In this document: positions 12,120 to 24,870 of the stretch, one piece after another
How positions within the stretch are numbered: position 1 is the stretch's first letter
Layout of the letters: each line of letters begins with the position of its first letter
Assembly: GCA_036362985.1 (NCBI GenBank)
Contig: JAYGXS010000001.1
Span: forward strand, 74,596,273-74,660,272
Direction: 5' to 3'
Length of the DNA stretch: 64,000 nt
Source: Ligula intestinalis
Taxonomy: Eukaryota > Platyhelminthes > Cestoda > Diphyllobothriidea > Diphyllobothriidae
Program-made: the position numbers and the translations under genes
The notes under the pieces: model-generated
Seen by the model: only the letters and a program-made list of their open reading frames with translations
Databases searched by the model: none
What the model was told of the DNA's origin: nothing

Positions 12120-13130
12120 TATGCAAAAATAGTCAAGTTAAAATACACAGTTTACTCCTCTGAGGAGTTTGAAATCCATTATCATATCTCCTCTGTATTG
12201 CCTACAATAAGGAAAGGAATTAGCTGGAGCCTTTCTATTTGACATCCATATAGAAGATCACCTAAGCCACTGACTAGTTTGGTCGCCCTTAGTTAACCTT
12301 CCTCCAGCACCACTCAATTTAATTTAATCCAGGGACCACGCCTGGATGCAATATTCTAACATCGACCGAAAAAAATTTACAAACACTCGCCCGAAAAGCT
12401 CCACATCAAAATAAAGGACCTTCTGATCGCTAATAGGATGCCCATAGCCTTCTTAGCAGTGTTCACTTAGTGAGTTTAATCTTTGAGAATAGACTGTTTT
12501 GGAAGATGATGGGTCCAGGAAGCTTGGCGGGAGCAAAACACATGAAAATATATTTGGAGGGAGAAGACCCTATCTGCCAGTTAGCGCTCTAACGTGGGAG
12601 CGTACACAAATCGGTGTTCATTTTATAAACGCAAATTTTGGTCGTGTCCTAAAAATGATTACGAAAGACACTTAAGATCCTCAGCATAAATAAAATTTGC
12701 TGAGTTTTCGAGTATTGTTGAAACTTCATTTATGTAAAGAATAAAAAGGGGGACCTAAAACTGTGCCTTGGAAACGCCGTGGCAGATTTCACATGATCTT
12801 ACAGGTAAAAACCATGCTGTTAGTAGCTTAGTAGCTTATTTTCTAGGCAAAAGTAAAAAATTTGATCAAAGATGATATTTCCAAGAAGGTTTGCTAGAGC
12901 TGAGGTTTTTGTGAACGCCTGGATGATAATTTACTTTCGAATGAGATCCTGACTTGAAGATAGGAAAAATAATGAATGTCTTCCATGAGTCAGGAAAGAA
13001 ATCAATTAAAAGAAAGGCTGAGAATAGATGGCTGAGCAATCGGAGCAGCTGAACACTCTCTTGATAACTATGTTTGGAATACCGTCAGTTTTCGAAGTTT
13101 GAGTTTTTAGACGAAAAATGAGCTTACGAA
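12120..13130 (-). mobile_element. Heavily decayed non-LTR reverse transcriptase fragment
   Basis: The minus strand reads, with frameshifts, a QGTVLGP.F block near 12750 followed by FIYAEDLK near 12690, a mutated YADD. No long open frame survives. It lies between two other minus-strand elements and looks older than either. Confidence 0.55.
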
Positions 13131-13169
13131 TCAATTTTACGGATAAATCAATCGTACTGATGATATAGT

Positions 13170-16100
13170 TCAGTATAGTTCAGTATATTTAGGGAAGTAG
13201 GTAATGCCTTTGAAGGCTTTATTGAAAACAATATGCATGCAATATCCAACATCAAATTTGTCATTATTAACAGTGAGTAACATATATACATGTACAAATT
13301 TTAACGTGTGCGTGTGAGCAGTCACAATAGTCTCTTGTGTACATAATATATCCAACATAAAATGCGTCACTGCAAAACAGTGAGTAGCATATACAAATTT
13401 AAAATTTTATCTATAGGTATTTCCGGGGCGTAAATTATTCCTGCTTCCTTGTACATATGAACGGTATCTGTTAAGTAGATCTTCATCCAGTTTCTGTTTA
13501 ACCGCATCTGTGGAGTTCACCATTACAACCTCCTCGGGCAGTCCGTTCCAGGCACCGATGACTCGTTGTGAGAAAGGCTGTGTGCAGACCTCTAGATGGG
13601 ATAGGGTTCCCAAAAATTTGAGGGAATTCCCACGGAGGTTGGTTGAAGGGGTGAAAGCGAAGAAGTCATGAAACGTCAGGGCATACTCCCGATTTTTCAT
13701 GAGGCGGTACGTCTGTATGAGGTCGCCGCGGATTTGTCGATACTCAAAGTGCTTCTAGTCTAAATTCGTAGGCCCTTCACAATGTTCGCTGTCCTTCGCT
13801 GAATTCTTTCCAGCATCTGGTTATCTTTGTGCATCCATGGTCGCCACGCCAGAACGCCATACTCCAGATGTGAGCGAATAAATGTTCTATCAATTTTGCC
13901 GAATAGTTTTTGTCTTTGTCGACAAAAGTTCGCTTAATGGCAAACAGAGCACTGTTCGCCCTATTGGCAGCCCTAGCACACTGTAAGGACGGCGTCCAGG
14001 GATGGCACAATAGCCATACCCAGATCTTTTTGTTCATTGACGTTCGACAGGCACCTTCCATCGAGGACGTAGTTGTGTAAGTCATCCGTCGCGCTCACTT
14101 TCTTCGTCTTGGGCCGCAATTTAACACACTTATCGATGTTAAACCGCATTAACCATATTTTGGACTATTCACCTAGGCGGTCAAGTCCTTCTTGCAGAGT
14201 TTGTTCATCACAAGCGTTTCTGATGGGTTGCTATATCTTAATATCATCTGCAAGCAAGACTCCCTTACTGACCGGTCCATGCCTACAGTCGTCGACGTAG
14301 ATTAAGAACAATAGTGGTCCAAGAAAGGAACCCCGAGGCACTCCACTCGCAACTGACACTGCAGAGGATTTTACGTTTCCGACGCACATGGACTGCGATC
14401 GCCCTATGAGAAAATCTCCAACCCAATTTAGTATATAGCCCTATATCCCGGATTCGCCAACCCTGTAGAGTAGCCGTTGGTGAGGGACACTATTGAAGGC
14501 TTTTTTAAAGTCTATGATAACAATATATACGGGGGTATTTTTGTCTAATGACTTGAACCACTGCTCCATAGAATGAAGCATATTTGTCAGGCAGGAGTGG
14601 TTTCTTCGAAACCCGTGTTGGGCACAATCAAAGAAGTCTTTTTCTTCAAGGAACTTCATAGTGGCCTTTCTGATTATCCTTTCCATAACTTTAAAACAGA
14701 TGCAAGTTAGGCGCACTGGTCGATAATTGTTCGCGCTGGTTCTGGATCCACCCTTGTGAATAATGTATATGTTCGCAACTTTCAAATTGGATGGGAGAAG
14801 GCCTCGGTCAAAGGACAACTGCAAAATGTGCGAAAGCGGTCTGGAAAGTTCCGAAGCCAGCTCTTGCAGTACCCTTGCTGGTATTTTATCTGGACCCGGA
14901 AACTTAGCTTCATTAAGCGCAAGAAGTTCATTCCTTACATCTTCTGTAAAACGGAGGTCCTCCATGATTCTGCAATTACTCTATGCATGGAAGTCTGTCG
15001 AATGAAAATGCAGTTCCTCAGTGAAAACAGATGCAAAAAACTTTGCTAAAGTGTTCTGCCTTTTCGAGATTGTCTGCAATTTCCTCATTATTTTCACCTT
15101 TTAGTATTGCAACTGTGTCTTTTTTAGCCTGCTGATGATGTAACTGTAGATCACATTTGGCTTCGTTACGGTCTGCTCGATAATTTTCGCTTCGTAGTCT
15201 TTCCGCGCTTTTCGAATGTTTGATCTAACCTCGTTCCACTTTTGGCGGAATTCTTCGTAATGTGAAGGCTGGCGTGTTGATGCGTACCTTCGCCAGAGTT
15301 TGTTCTTGCGGTTTATTTGGCTCTTCAGATCTTGCGTTAACCAGGGGGGCCTGCTTGCCTTTTGTACTTTTTTCAGCGGACAGTTTCGATGCATAACTTC
15401 GCCTATAAGATCCCTGACAGTGTTCCAGTCGGCATCCGGACTACCGATTAGAAGGTTATACCAATTTACTGCTGCTAGTTCATTGCTCATTGCGGCGTAA
15501 TTTCTGCGCTAGTAGTCTAACCGAACCTGCATATTTCTCGGTTGATTGGTGTTTGAAGCATATTCCCACAGGATCATGACATGATCATTCTTCCCAAGAG
15601 GCGCGATTGGCCTAATTTCGATTTTATCAATCAACTCTTTCGATAATACGAGGCCCAAACAGTTTGCTGTTTGTGATCCTTTTATTCTCGTTTAGAATCC
15701 AACATTCTGCCCGAGGGAGAGGTCCCCCGTCAGCTTTAAGAATCTGGAGCTAAAAGACTCATTAGAACCCTTAACTGATAGCTCATCCCGTTTAATCAGT
15801 GGGGCGTTAAAATCTCCAGTGATCAGCGCATTTTCATTTTCAGCCAGTTCACGCATTAGTCCAAACAAGGTCTTGCCACCCTCTGGAGATGGATTGTGCG
15901 GTCTATAGACAGTCATGAAATGTAAAGTGGGTGCACCACGCGTTTTCACTTTAAGGCATAGCGCTTCACAATCATGAGAGGAACCAATTTTGCGTTCTGA
16001 CGCAATGATGCCCTTCTTGACAAACACTGTTATTCTTCCTCCCCTCCATTGTATCCGGTCCCGACGAAAAACTTGGTACTCTCCGGGTACAATTTAGGCA
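13170..16100 (-). mobile_element. Jockey/CR1-like non-LTR retrotransposon, broken
   Basis: In minus order: endonuclease (15692-16027; VYRPHNPSPEG, GDFNAPLI), linker (15101-15490; RPPWLTQDLKSQINRKNKLW), RT (14441-14965 and on through frameshifts to about 13740) and the C-terminal FSQRVIGAWNGLPEEVV segment (13407-13700). The 3' UTR is about 13170-13400 and contains an internal tandem duplication (acagtgagta.catat at about 13270 and 13378). The 3' end matches the start of the 56.43-kb element (taggcaatgcctttgaa type), so the two belong to related families. Confidence 0.8.
14441..14965 (-). pseudogene. Reverse transcriptase N-terminal half
   Basis: Clear motifs: FPGPDKIPARVLQELASEL, SNLKVANIYIIHKGG, NNYRPVRLTCICFKVMERI, AQHGFRRNHSCLTNM and IVIIDFKKAFNSVPHQRLL with the first catalytic Asp. 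After a stop near 14441 the frame resumes with GRSQSMCVG, VASGVPRGSFLGPLLF and LADDIKIWQ, where a mutated xADD replaces FADD. Confidence 0.85.
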
Positions 16101-16299
16101 TCCATTACGTCGGCCTGTAGCCAGGTCTCTGTAATGGACATGACATCCGGCTGTAGGTCAGCTATACAAACTTTGAGCTCGTCAATCTTCTGATGCAAAC
16201 TCTGTGCGTTCGTATAAAGAAAGCGCAGCTTCGCCGGCATAGAGTTCTGAGCGATTTGTGGGTCGAGGGAGCCGGGAGGTATCTGCGAATTAGCTACTT

Positions 16300-18120
16300 T
16301 ATTGCCTGAGTGTTGGTCTGCTTTTTGTCTCTAAAACTCAGCGTTTTCGGCTGTCTTTAGAGGAATGACCTCTTAGTATGGATTTAGTATGGCTGAAACC
16401 ATGGAACTTGCTCAGATTCCGTTGTAAGATGCTTTGCATAGAATGCATTTAACAATTCAGCCTTGACAAACTCATCGGGAAAGAAGTTTTTATCTTCATT
16501 CAGCCACGGGGTTTTTCATGACTTGTTTAGTGGAAGACCGATGACGGAACAGTTGGGCAACGAATTTTGCAGAGTTTAACTCACTGCGTGCGCAAGATTC
16601 TCTCTGTCTGTTAAGTGCAAATGAATCTTAGACGCTAATTCGAAAATCTCAGCGACCCTTAGGTGCACGGATAATTAACTAGTAGATTTAAATTTCAACT
16701 GCCTGTTTAATTTATTTGGTGAGTGAGTGAGGAAAGGTGGAGCCCGAAGTGTGAGGTTTAGCATTTTTATTGGCACTAATTCCAAGATGTTATTTGAAAT
16801 TGCCGAAATAAAGCCACAGGGACTTGCTACGTCGTCCGTGGGGGAGAGATGCTGTCAGTCTAGTGCGTCAACAAAGTTGTTAATTAAGTTAATATCATCG
16901 AGGTCAAAAGCATGACAGTTACGAACGGTGCTAGCCGTTTTCGTAGAGACAAGTGGAAGGCAGCAGTGAATTAATGTGTGGTCACTTTGGAAGATGCCCT
17001 GATTATAATCAACGAAAAGGGCAGCAATGGCGTTCGTGAAAATAAGGTCTTAAATATGATCTTCTCTCGTTGGGGAGCACAGAAACTGAGACCACGTTAA
17101 ATAATTAATGGTGCCTACGAAGGGCCGAAATCTGGGTGGACAACAGTTTGAAACTCAATCAATTCCGGGAAAGTTAAAATCCCCAACGACAATTTCACCA
17201 TTGACGGTGGACTCCGAAATCAGCTCAAATATTACCAAAAGCTTTCCATCATCGTCTGATGATTTGTTATTGAGATTATAAATACATCCGAGAATGGAAT
17301 TTCATCGGGGTGATAGGATAATAGATGTGAATCAGTAATTGCCGGAGAATGCGCGGCATCTAGAACGAACGGGAAATGCTTGAAAGAGCTTTAATAAAGA
17401 AAACACAACCATCATCATGCTTACTAGTGCGGTCTTGACAATGATAATTATAATCGTCTATTGTAAGTTAAGTATCCGCAATTGACAGATGGGTTCGCGA
17501 TTCTGTAACATGTATAACGTCAGGTTCTAACTCGGATGTAGAGGCTGTAAGTTGAGACATGAATATCTGAAAACTGTAGATTTATAGCTTTGTAACCTCA
17601 AAAGGCCATAGGGTTAGAGGCCGGGAAAAGCTTGTTGATAGTTACACGATAGTGGGGAGAAACTAGACGGATAATAGACGCTCTTGGGAAAGGAGAAGCA
17701 ACTATAACGATCAAGTCTTGGAATTCCGTGTCTAGTATGTTCGTTAAGATAGCTAGGATACCGCATACGCGTGTTAATTTCCTGTCGTATGGGCTAAGTG
17801 CGTGCCTGGGAAGGCAGCATAGTCAGGGTTGAGTTCTGGATCACGCCATTTTAACATGGCTTAGAGGATTTAATAGGAAATTTGGGAGGACTTTGTTCGA
17901 ACAACGAAGCTCTTGGTCAACCTGACGTAGACGGATATGCTGACATTTTAGGGGGCATACCAGAAGAGTTATCCACTGCAATTGGGGATGCAGTTAATTT
18001 GGAAGCAGATGGAGGTGTCGGGCGACCTGGGGGTGAGGGGACGGTTGCAGTAACGGGAAGTGGTAAGCCAGGTTTGCCAGGAGTAAGGCTAAGGGACCCT
18101 CTAGGCTTGAGCGGTTTGTG
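16300..18120 (-). mobile_element. Decayed 5' half of another non-LTR element
   Basis: The minus strand near 17160-17220 reads as the endonuclease GDFNFPGID block (plus-strand ccccaacgacaatttcacc preceded by gggaaagttaaaat). 16600-17150 and 16300-16600 read as the rest of the endonuclease and the linker before RT, with many stops. It is truncated where it meets the 5' end of the 13.2-16.1 kb element. Confidence 0.5.
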
Positions 18121-18279
18121 GTGAAGTCGAAGATAACAGTCTTATAGAGTCTGCTATTTTCTAGTTAAATCCACAAGAGTACAGAAAATCAACAGCAATT
18201 TCTATGTTATATGTTCTTTTCTGCCTGTCATGTGATTAATTTGCGGCCAATTGAACCAGTGAATCTAGACGATTGCGTT

Positions 18280-18790
18280 CCTCAAGTCACTTTATTAAGG
18301 AAAGAAGACTTTCAGCCTTGAGCTCACTATCCATAACCAAAAATCGCAAATTAGGTCCACCGTAACAATAGTACATAACACAAATATGGGCTTATTATCA
18401 GCGATAAGTGTAAGCCAGTTGCAAAGTGCTGCTACTGACACTATGTTCATTGTAGCTGTCACAATTTCTCAGCAAATGGGAATCAAGTTTGTGTTTGAAA
18501 ATGTCAACAGTATTTGAAAGGACCACCTCGTCAGGGAGTCCGTTCCACGCTCCGATGAACCTCTGAGAGAAGGCGTTCCGTCGAACGTCGATATGGGCCG
18601 GTTTCCACTGTAGTTTAAAGGGTTGACGCCGCAGATGATAAGTCCGAGCCAATTCGAAGAAATCGTCAAATTCTAGGGCACACTCACGTCCTTTTAACGA
18701 TTCGGGAGGGAACCGCAAGGATGTTCTCATCGAATAGAGTCCTAAGAACGGAGAGAACCGAGCCAAATTTGAGCATAAATTCATTGCAAT
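18280..18790 (-). mobile_element. 5'-truncated non-LTR element, C-terminal end only
   Basis: The frame 18398-18784 carries the conserved tail LKGRECALEFDDFFELA, PAHIDVRRNAFSQRFIG and AWNGLPDEVVLSNTVDIFK, shared with elements at 13.4 and 60.6 kb. About 110 bp of 3' UTR follow (18280-18397). It is a typical 5'-truncated insertion. Confidence 0.75.
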
Positions 18791-18799
18791 TTTTCAACT

Positions 18800-20860
18800 C
18801 GGAGAAGTGTTTTTGTTCAGCTCGGCTGAATACTGATGTGAGTGCTGATGTTAATAGTTACCACGACGATCTTCAGGCCGAGTTCCTTCTCAGAGAGAAG
18901 ACAGACAACAGGTGAAACGAATAGCTTATCCTGTACAGAAGAAGTTGTGATTAGGTTGGAGGAAGTTGACACTCCGACAGAGTTGCACGTGGCCGCGAGG
19001 CCAGCATCCGATGTGTGAGAACGTGAGGTCATCGCAAGCGATTACAAAGCGGTCTATGCCTGAGTCAGTCTCCGAAAGATGCTTGGCCAGACCTGGCGAG
19101 GCAAGCCTTTGTATTTGTGCACAGTAGCCCCGTGAGGGATTGATAATTGGCGACTGACACTGCCATTACATGACCTCATGTGGTGCGTGACGCGGGAGGA
19201 GGAAGTGGTGATACTGCGCCAATAAAGGATTATGAAGTTATCAAAAACATCGATTGGCTACAGTTACGTCCCAGAAGGTAGAAGTTATGGTTTCCGGGAG
19301 AGCAGCGGTTCAGCCCAAAATGGCTGGAATGGAGGCGTCCGATTTTTTACTAAACGTTCTGGAGAAGAAAGCATTGAAGCTATCAGCCATCAGTTTATTG
19401 TCAGCTATGGGATTTCCTTAGGCATCTCAAAGTATGGGGTGCTACGCTTTCCTGTGTGCTTGTTCTGTACGCGAAAAGACTTTTGAAAATTTAACGAACG
19501 GTTTTTGTCATAGTTGACCTCATCGGCTAACTGTTTGGCTTTGGACCGTCTCTTAACTTGCTCAAATATAACGTGGATGAAGAACAGAAAGAAAGTGTCA
19601 TTCTGTAGATGGAAACAACGTGAAAGTCTGTGCAGCCTATAACGAAAGGTAGAGGAGGTAAACTTCACCCTTGACATGAATTATTTTCTTACGGGAAACA
19701 AAATGAGAAATAAGTGGATCCAGATCTTTTTACAGTGAATCGATACAAACACTCACATATAAACATAGGAAGAAGTTAGACCAGCCATGAGATTTAAGAT
19801 GTGTCAGTAATTTTCCCGTATCTACTGATCGTAACTCATGGCGAAAAATATATTTTTGGTTTTGTCCGCCTCGAGTTCTATTGTAGAAGCAACTAGGACA
19901 TGGTAGAATTCCCGCGTGGTCTAAAGATGCCACTCACAATGGCTGAAGACCTCTACAGAAAAGTAGGTCAATTATGTTTAATCTTCGGGTGGGTAAATCT
20001 ACTATCTAATCCCACATTCTGATATCTACAACCTCCAGTAAGTTCTCGAATATTGTAGTTTCAGAGGTTGAGTGACGTTAAACTGACCTTTTACTGAGTT
20101 AAATATGTTTTGTAATTAACTTGTCACAACTTTCAATAAGGCACTAAAAGATGTCTAGTTTTTTTTTTACCAACGCTTTTTTTTCTTAGTCATTAGGTTG
20201 TTACTGTTTGGATACTTCTACCTTAGATTACTGGATCGACTACTTCGTATCCCGCAAGCGTAAGTACATGGTGGTCATTAGACGCCCATTTCCGCATCTG
20301 AAAGCCACCTTGAGAGAGTACTATATAAATTTCGTCCGAAAACGTTTAGGAGAATCACCATCGCATAACGAAAGCAGACACGCATCAACGTATATAATTC
20401 GATGAATCGCTTTGCAACTTGATCGAAAGTGGGATGAAACGGAATCTTCAACGAATTTTCGCAATGTTGCATAAAATGGCCGAGAAGTTAATCCGCATCT
20501 ATGAGATGTTCACTGGAACTCGTTTGGTTCCCCTGCCGATTCATCACTTTTGCACCGCAATAATCTCAGAGTAATTCCACCAAGCGGATGCACTTTCACT
20601 TGCAAGAACATCGTTTCTATATTTCTATTACTGAAACTAGCTCCAGCCAGAAACCTAACCACACACATACTAATTTTGCGTTTAGATTAGTAACTTGATA
20701 GGGGTGGTCATTTAGAGACACGCCTTAACAATTTGCAGCATAGTCTTGTTTCCAAGGCTATACAATAAGATAGTAGGAATAAATCGTACGGCCGTTCAGT
20801 GGCAAAAGGCTGCAGGCCAAAATATCTGACGGAATTCGTAAGTAAATGAAGCCTATAGAC
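18800..20860. other. Unassigned sequence
   Basis: No recognisable gene. Open frames at 19232-19486 (+), 19405-19677 (-) and 20208-20405 (+) are short and show no domain, signal peptide or splice-linked partner that I could support. Confidence 0.35.
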
Positions 20861-21814
20861 CCGGGGTCGGCAACCTATGGCTCGCGAGCCAGGTGTAGCT
20901 CTTTTGATGATTGCGTCAGGCTCTCTCAGATAAAATTGGGTTTATAAACTTCAGGTTTTGTGATTTTGGTTAATCCAATGACATGCTACCACGGAGACGT
21001 GCATTAGAATCAGTTTAATCCCGATCAATCTTAAGTGTTTCGGCCCCCTACGCTTGACCTAGCAGTTGTTTCAGTGTTCCCTTTCCGGCTAGCCGATAGC
21101 AGCTGCTTCCGTGCTTCTCCTGCATTTCCAACGCCCGCGACCAGCTCGCTAAATAACGGACGCTCTACTAAAGCACGACAGCCCCCAGACTTGACCTGAG
21201 CTAAGTCAAGGTCAAGTTGGCAGACAAGTCTACCTTACGCGCATAGGTCAGCCTGCCTTGTCACCTATAGGCCCTTGTGTTCATGTTCCCCAGGCGGCCG
21301 AATTTATCACACGCAAGCATAGCCCCATTCGCACGACATAAAGTGGAGTTGGCAAGCGAAAAGATCTGGACATAATTTAAAAAACTTCAACCCGAAGACC
21401 AGCTGATAATCAAAACTTGGAATACGCTTCCTGTCACATACCACACACTGCAGCGTGTGAGTATTGTTGTAATGACCCTATTCGGATCTACTTATGCATG
21501 TGAACAGTTATTCCCACATCATAAAGTCCACCATAAGAGCACGTCTAATGGATGAAAGGCTCAACGCTTGCATGAAGCTTAACCTCACCAACTACCAGCC
21601 AGACTGCAAAGCCATCAGCGAATTCATGCAGCACCAGAAGTCGCATTAACAATGAGTATCATGAAAACATTAGTTAAAAGTATAAATCCAAAGGCTTTTC
21701 ATACTCACATTTGATTGAATTTAATCTTAAAATATACTATATGGCTCTCACTGGAATATACTGCCAAATATTTGCTTTCTTTGCTCTCTGGTTCATATAG
21801 GTTACCGACCACTG
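20861..21814 (+). mobile_element. hAT element A, internally deleted
   Basis: It starts ccggggtcggcaacctatgg (inverted-repeat type of elements B and C) and ends near ggttaccgaccactg. Noncoding 5' blocks (21120-21290, with gacttgacct and ttacgcgcatagg) match B and C. Of the transposase only the C-terminal end remains: 21440-21650 reads through frameshifts as the hAT dimerisation region, ending DYKAIS-like. I could not find a convincing 8-bp target duplication. Confidence 0.7.
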
Positions 21815-22239
21815 GCCTAGGTTATTAAATGTAGAAATATGCAGACTACTGGGCCCGACGAGTGGTGGTTGGTTTGTTATCTTATCTCTAAAGAACGCAT
21901 AGCGATCTACGCAGTGTTTATACCCAGAGCGCTGAAAGCATCAGGCCAAATTCTGATTTGTAGGAAAAGATAAAAGGCATCTGTCGGAAGAATTTATTTT
22001 GCACCTAAGTCTGTGTCGCTGTCTCAGGCAGCAGTGGCTAGTTTTGACTGCGTCCAGTCCTGCTTGATAGAATGATAGAGTGGTGGCATCAACAAATTTC
22101 GAGACAGCTCATCAGCTGCTACTTGTCACTGCATAAGAAAGATAACGAGGACACATAAAGCAGTAGTGCATTTCACAGAATTACTGGCAACAGCAAGGAA
22201 CGTGAGTCAGTTTAAAAAAAATCGATAAAGGGCAGAACG
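21815..22239. other. Unassigned sequence
   Basis: No gene or repeat recognised between the hAT relic and the PLE relic. Confidence 0.35.
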
Positions 22240-23470
22240 TTAAGTCAACATATGAGAAGTAGTAGGTGAGGGAATTTAACGAAAAACACGTGGAAATTAA
22301 ATTCAATGACCAATCCCCAGGGCAATTGGAGATTGACGACATGGTCAAGCTGCTTGCATAGGTCAGGTTTCTCCCACCATATGTATGCAGCTTCCAAATA
22401 GCGCAGGATTCGGTTTGTTCGGGCCCGAACAAGTACTCGAAACGTTGTTTGGACGTCGACAGAATGACCGCTGTCTAAAAGATGCTTGGTAATGGAGGAC
22501 CTTGGTATTCTGTCTTCTTGCTTGAAAGGCCAGTTGGGCAAGTGCTCAGCGGCCCTGGCTGCCAGTTGCCTTTGCGTACGCCTAATGTACTTGCATCCGC
22601 AATTACATGTGAATTCATAAACACAATTTGAGGTGGCGTGCAATTGCAAGGCATCCTTTGCCCGTTTTACTGGAATACTTTTAGTTGAACTTAAGAAGAC
22701 TAGTCGGTAGGATTATGTCGTGGGGTCGTCTGGGGAAAGTGTGAAGCGTGCCCCGCGGGCTAACGTACACCTGATTTTCGGGGAGAGAACGGCCGGGGCA
22801 TTTCAGGGAACAAATGAGATCCCAATATTTTTGTTAAATAAAAAAGTTACGAGGGCAAGTTGGTTCGCGTACTCAAACCTTGGGAGAAGACACTGAATTG
22901 AGCTTTTACATCATCGCTAACCCCCCGCCCGACCTACGGTGAATGCGTATATGGAAGGGGAGTGTGCCCAGGCCTCGGGCGAGGAAACTGGTAGACATTT
23001 TCCAGTGGTACCACCAACACCAACTAGGAAAAAGTTTAAAGAAGAAAAAAAGTGGCGAGATTACGTAAACCACCCTACTTAAAATGTGTAAGTAAGCGAT
23101 AATTCCCGTGGTTAGTTCAAAAGGCCAACTTTTCTTAGTTTGCCGATTATAGCAATTATGGAATGCGGTTGCCTTCGAAGAACCACTCTGCAGTTCAGTG
23201 CCATCAGAAAATCCCAGCTGGATCGATGGGTGGCGTGTAGAAAACCGGAAGATTATAGGTAATTCAACCAATGGAAAACTTTTAAGTAGTTTGTTATTAT
23301 AGATAGGAATATATACGACCCCATGACATAATCTCACCGACTAGTTTAGCTGCGTTGTAGGTCCTTTCTATAGTACAGCGTAACCGTCGCTTGATTGTAT
23401 TGGAAATGTTGTCACCCTTTAAAGGTAAGGATATCATGACGGGCTTTGTTGAAACTGACTGTTCCATCAA
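22240..23470 (-). mobile_element. Penelope-like element (PLE) remnant with GIY-YIG endonuclease
   Basis: The frame 22245-22649 reads SNCVYEFTCNCGCKYIRRTQRQLAARAAEH, given here only as family landmarks: VYEFTC, C.CG, YI.RT, R.L..R..EH. It continues with SSITKHLLDSGHSV and an E..YIWW-type block. This is the GIY-YIG domain that follows the RT in PLEs (KYIG changed to KYIR). Upstream on the minus strand, 23345-23460 reads KGDNISNTIKRRLRCTIERTYNAAKLV, the segment just before GIY-YIG. The two pieces join in frame when the 22705-23339 insertion is skipped. The RT core itself is missing. Confidence 0.8.
22705..23339. mobile_element. 635-bp TIR element inserted in the PLE
   Basis: The ends are inverted repeats of about 25 bp, 22 of 25 matching: cggtaggattatgtcgtgg at the left, and the complement of ccatgacataatctcaccg at the right. 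The hexamer ACTAGT flanks both ends (22699-22704 and 23340-23345) as the apparent target duplication. No transposase motif is present, so it is non-autonomous. The superfamily is not assigned. Confidence 0.8.
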
Positions 23471-23579
23471 TTTTGGTCGTAGGGAATTGCTGTTTTCGTA
23501 GGTTTGTGAAACAGGCTCAGGTGTTGTTCAGTTGGTGCGTGTTGCCTTACGTGAGAGGCGATGTGTCTAATGGTTTGTT

Positions 23580-24030
23580 TAGTGTCGGGCGGATGACAGG
23601 CGCAGACATCTTCGAAGCCAGCCGAGTCGTCATCGCCCAAGCCTTTTCAAAATACCCATGCTACCAACGCATCTTCCGCGCGCGCATCGGCTAGATCGGA
23701 CACCTGTGAATGCAAAACACATGATCCAGCTCAACATCAATGAATACCCTCCAGACAATCTTACGCTAGTAGCACCCCGACCACAACCACCCGCATAACG
23801 AACATCAACCATCCGATGCCACGCCGTCCTCACCCATTAACACAACCCTCACTGCCGCGACCACCAAATCGATCACAACGGCCACTACCGTGGACACTAC
23901 GGCTCTTACTATCATCATCCACGCCGATGTGCCACCTGATATCTCCATTACAACTATTACCACCCCCGACCCCTCCACCATCAATGGGAACTCGAAGCTA
24001 ACCTGTTCCAACCGAGATCGTAGATTTACC
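23580..24030 (+). mobile_element. C-terminal remnant of an RTE-like element (zinc finger and Thr-rich tail)
   Basis: Plus strand reads MTGADIFEASR (about 23595), then CYQRIFRARIG.IGHL (about 23660-23705) with stops, then a Thr/Pro/Ser-rich stretch to about 24000. The CQRTFRARIGLIGHL-type finger after a KTGADIYEA segment is, from memory, the C-terminal signature of an RTE-like retrotransposon common in diphyllobothriidean tapeworms. The C..C / H zinc-binding pattern is damaged. Confidence 0.6.
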
Positions 24031-24044
24031 TTAAGAAAACGTTG

Positions 24045-24555
24045 GCGGCCTCTGTGGGATTCGAACCCACTGAAGAAATGGGAAGGGTAGGACGTTCTTG
24101 TGAGGCCGCATTTGCCTGTGATTAATAATTTTAAAAAAATCTTCCAAAGTTTCAATTGGTCAATTTTCCACCTATTCAAACACCTCCTTGATTATGACAC
24201 CCAACAGGAGGTGTTCTAACATTGTTATTGGTCTATAGGCCTCCTTTGATGACCAATAAGATTTTACCTTGGTTGAATTTTTTTGTCCGCATGCTCTTCA
24301 CCTATATTTTTAGTTCAGTAAAACAGTCACAAGCAGCTTTAATTTATTTTCTACTGTGCGCTTATCACGTAATAACTACGCCCTAATCAAGCATTAAACC
24401 ATTAACTACGATTTCCGTACGAAACTTTTGTCATTAGGCGGCCTCACAAGAAAGCCTTATCAGGGGACGCTTCTGGTCAATAACCTGACCTACGAGGCCA
24501 AACCGGGAGCTCTCCCCTTGCTGTCGTGAATTCAAATCCCACAGAGGCCACCGAC
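24045..24555. repeat. Inverted pair of tRNA-like SINE ends
   Basis: On the minus strand, 24045-24115 reads ggcctcacaagaacg...GGGTTCGAATCCCAC.agaggccgcc, with a perfect B-box-like block. On the plus strand, 24437-24553 reads ggcggcctcacaagaaagc...attcaaatcccacagaggccacc. The two copies point at each other around about 260 bp. Inside is a hairpin, aacacctcctt...aggaggtgtt (about 24178-24217). The sequence looks tRNA-derived, but no full cloverleaf can be drawn. Confidence 0.5.
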
Positions 24556-24768
24556 GTCTTCAAAATTGTATAAAATGAACTTTTTAAGTCTGCCATACTT
24601 CCCTTTCACTTGTTTGTGTCTGGTAGCCATTAATGTATTCAAGATGGCTTGCTTAGGATATACTGCTTAGGCAGTCAGCTTACTGTATCCTAATTGGGGG
24701 ATTCCACATGATGCAGTACTCTGGGCAGGTAACTCGACGCATGTGTGATTAGAACATGGCTCTTGGTG

Positions 24769-24870
24769 GGACCTTGTAGCTCAGGAGGTTAGAATATTAG
24801 CTGCACAGAAGCCTTGCTCATGCTGACGCGGTCTCGAATCCGACCGAGACCGCTGAATTCTGCACAGTTG
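24769..24870 (+). repeat. tRNA-derived SINE or tRNA pseudogene
   Basis: ggaccttgtagctcaggagg (A-box-like tagctcagg.gg) is followed 45-50 bp later by ggtctcgaatccgacc, a B box with one extra base. Acceptor pairing is poor, so a functional tRNA is not claimed. Confidence 0.5.

Noticed and set aside
24769..24870. Functional tRNA gene
   Set aside because: A- and B-box-like blocks are present, but the B box has an extra base and the acceptor stem does not pair. It fits a SINE or pseudogene better.
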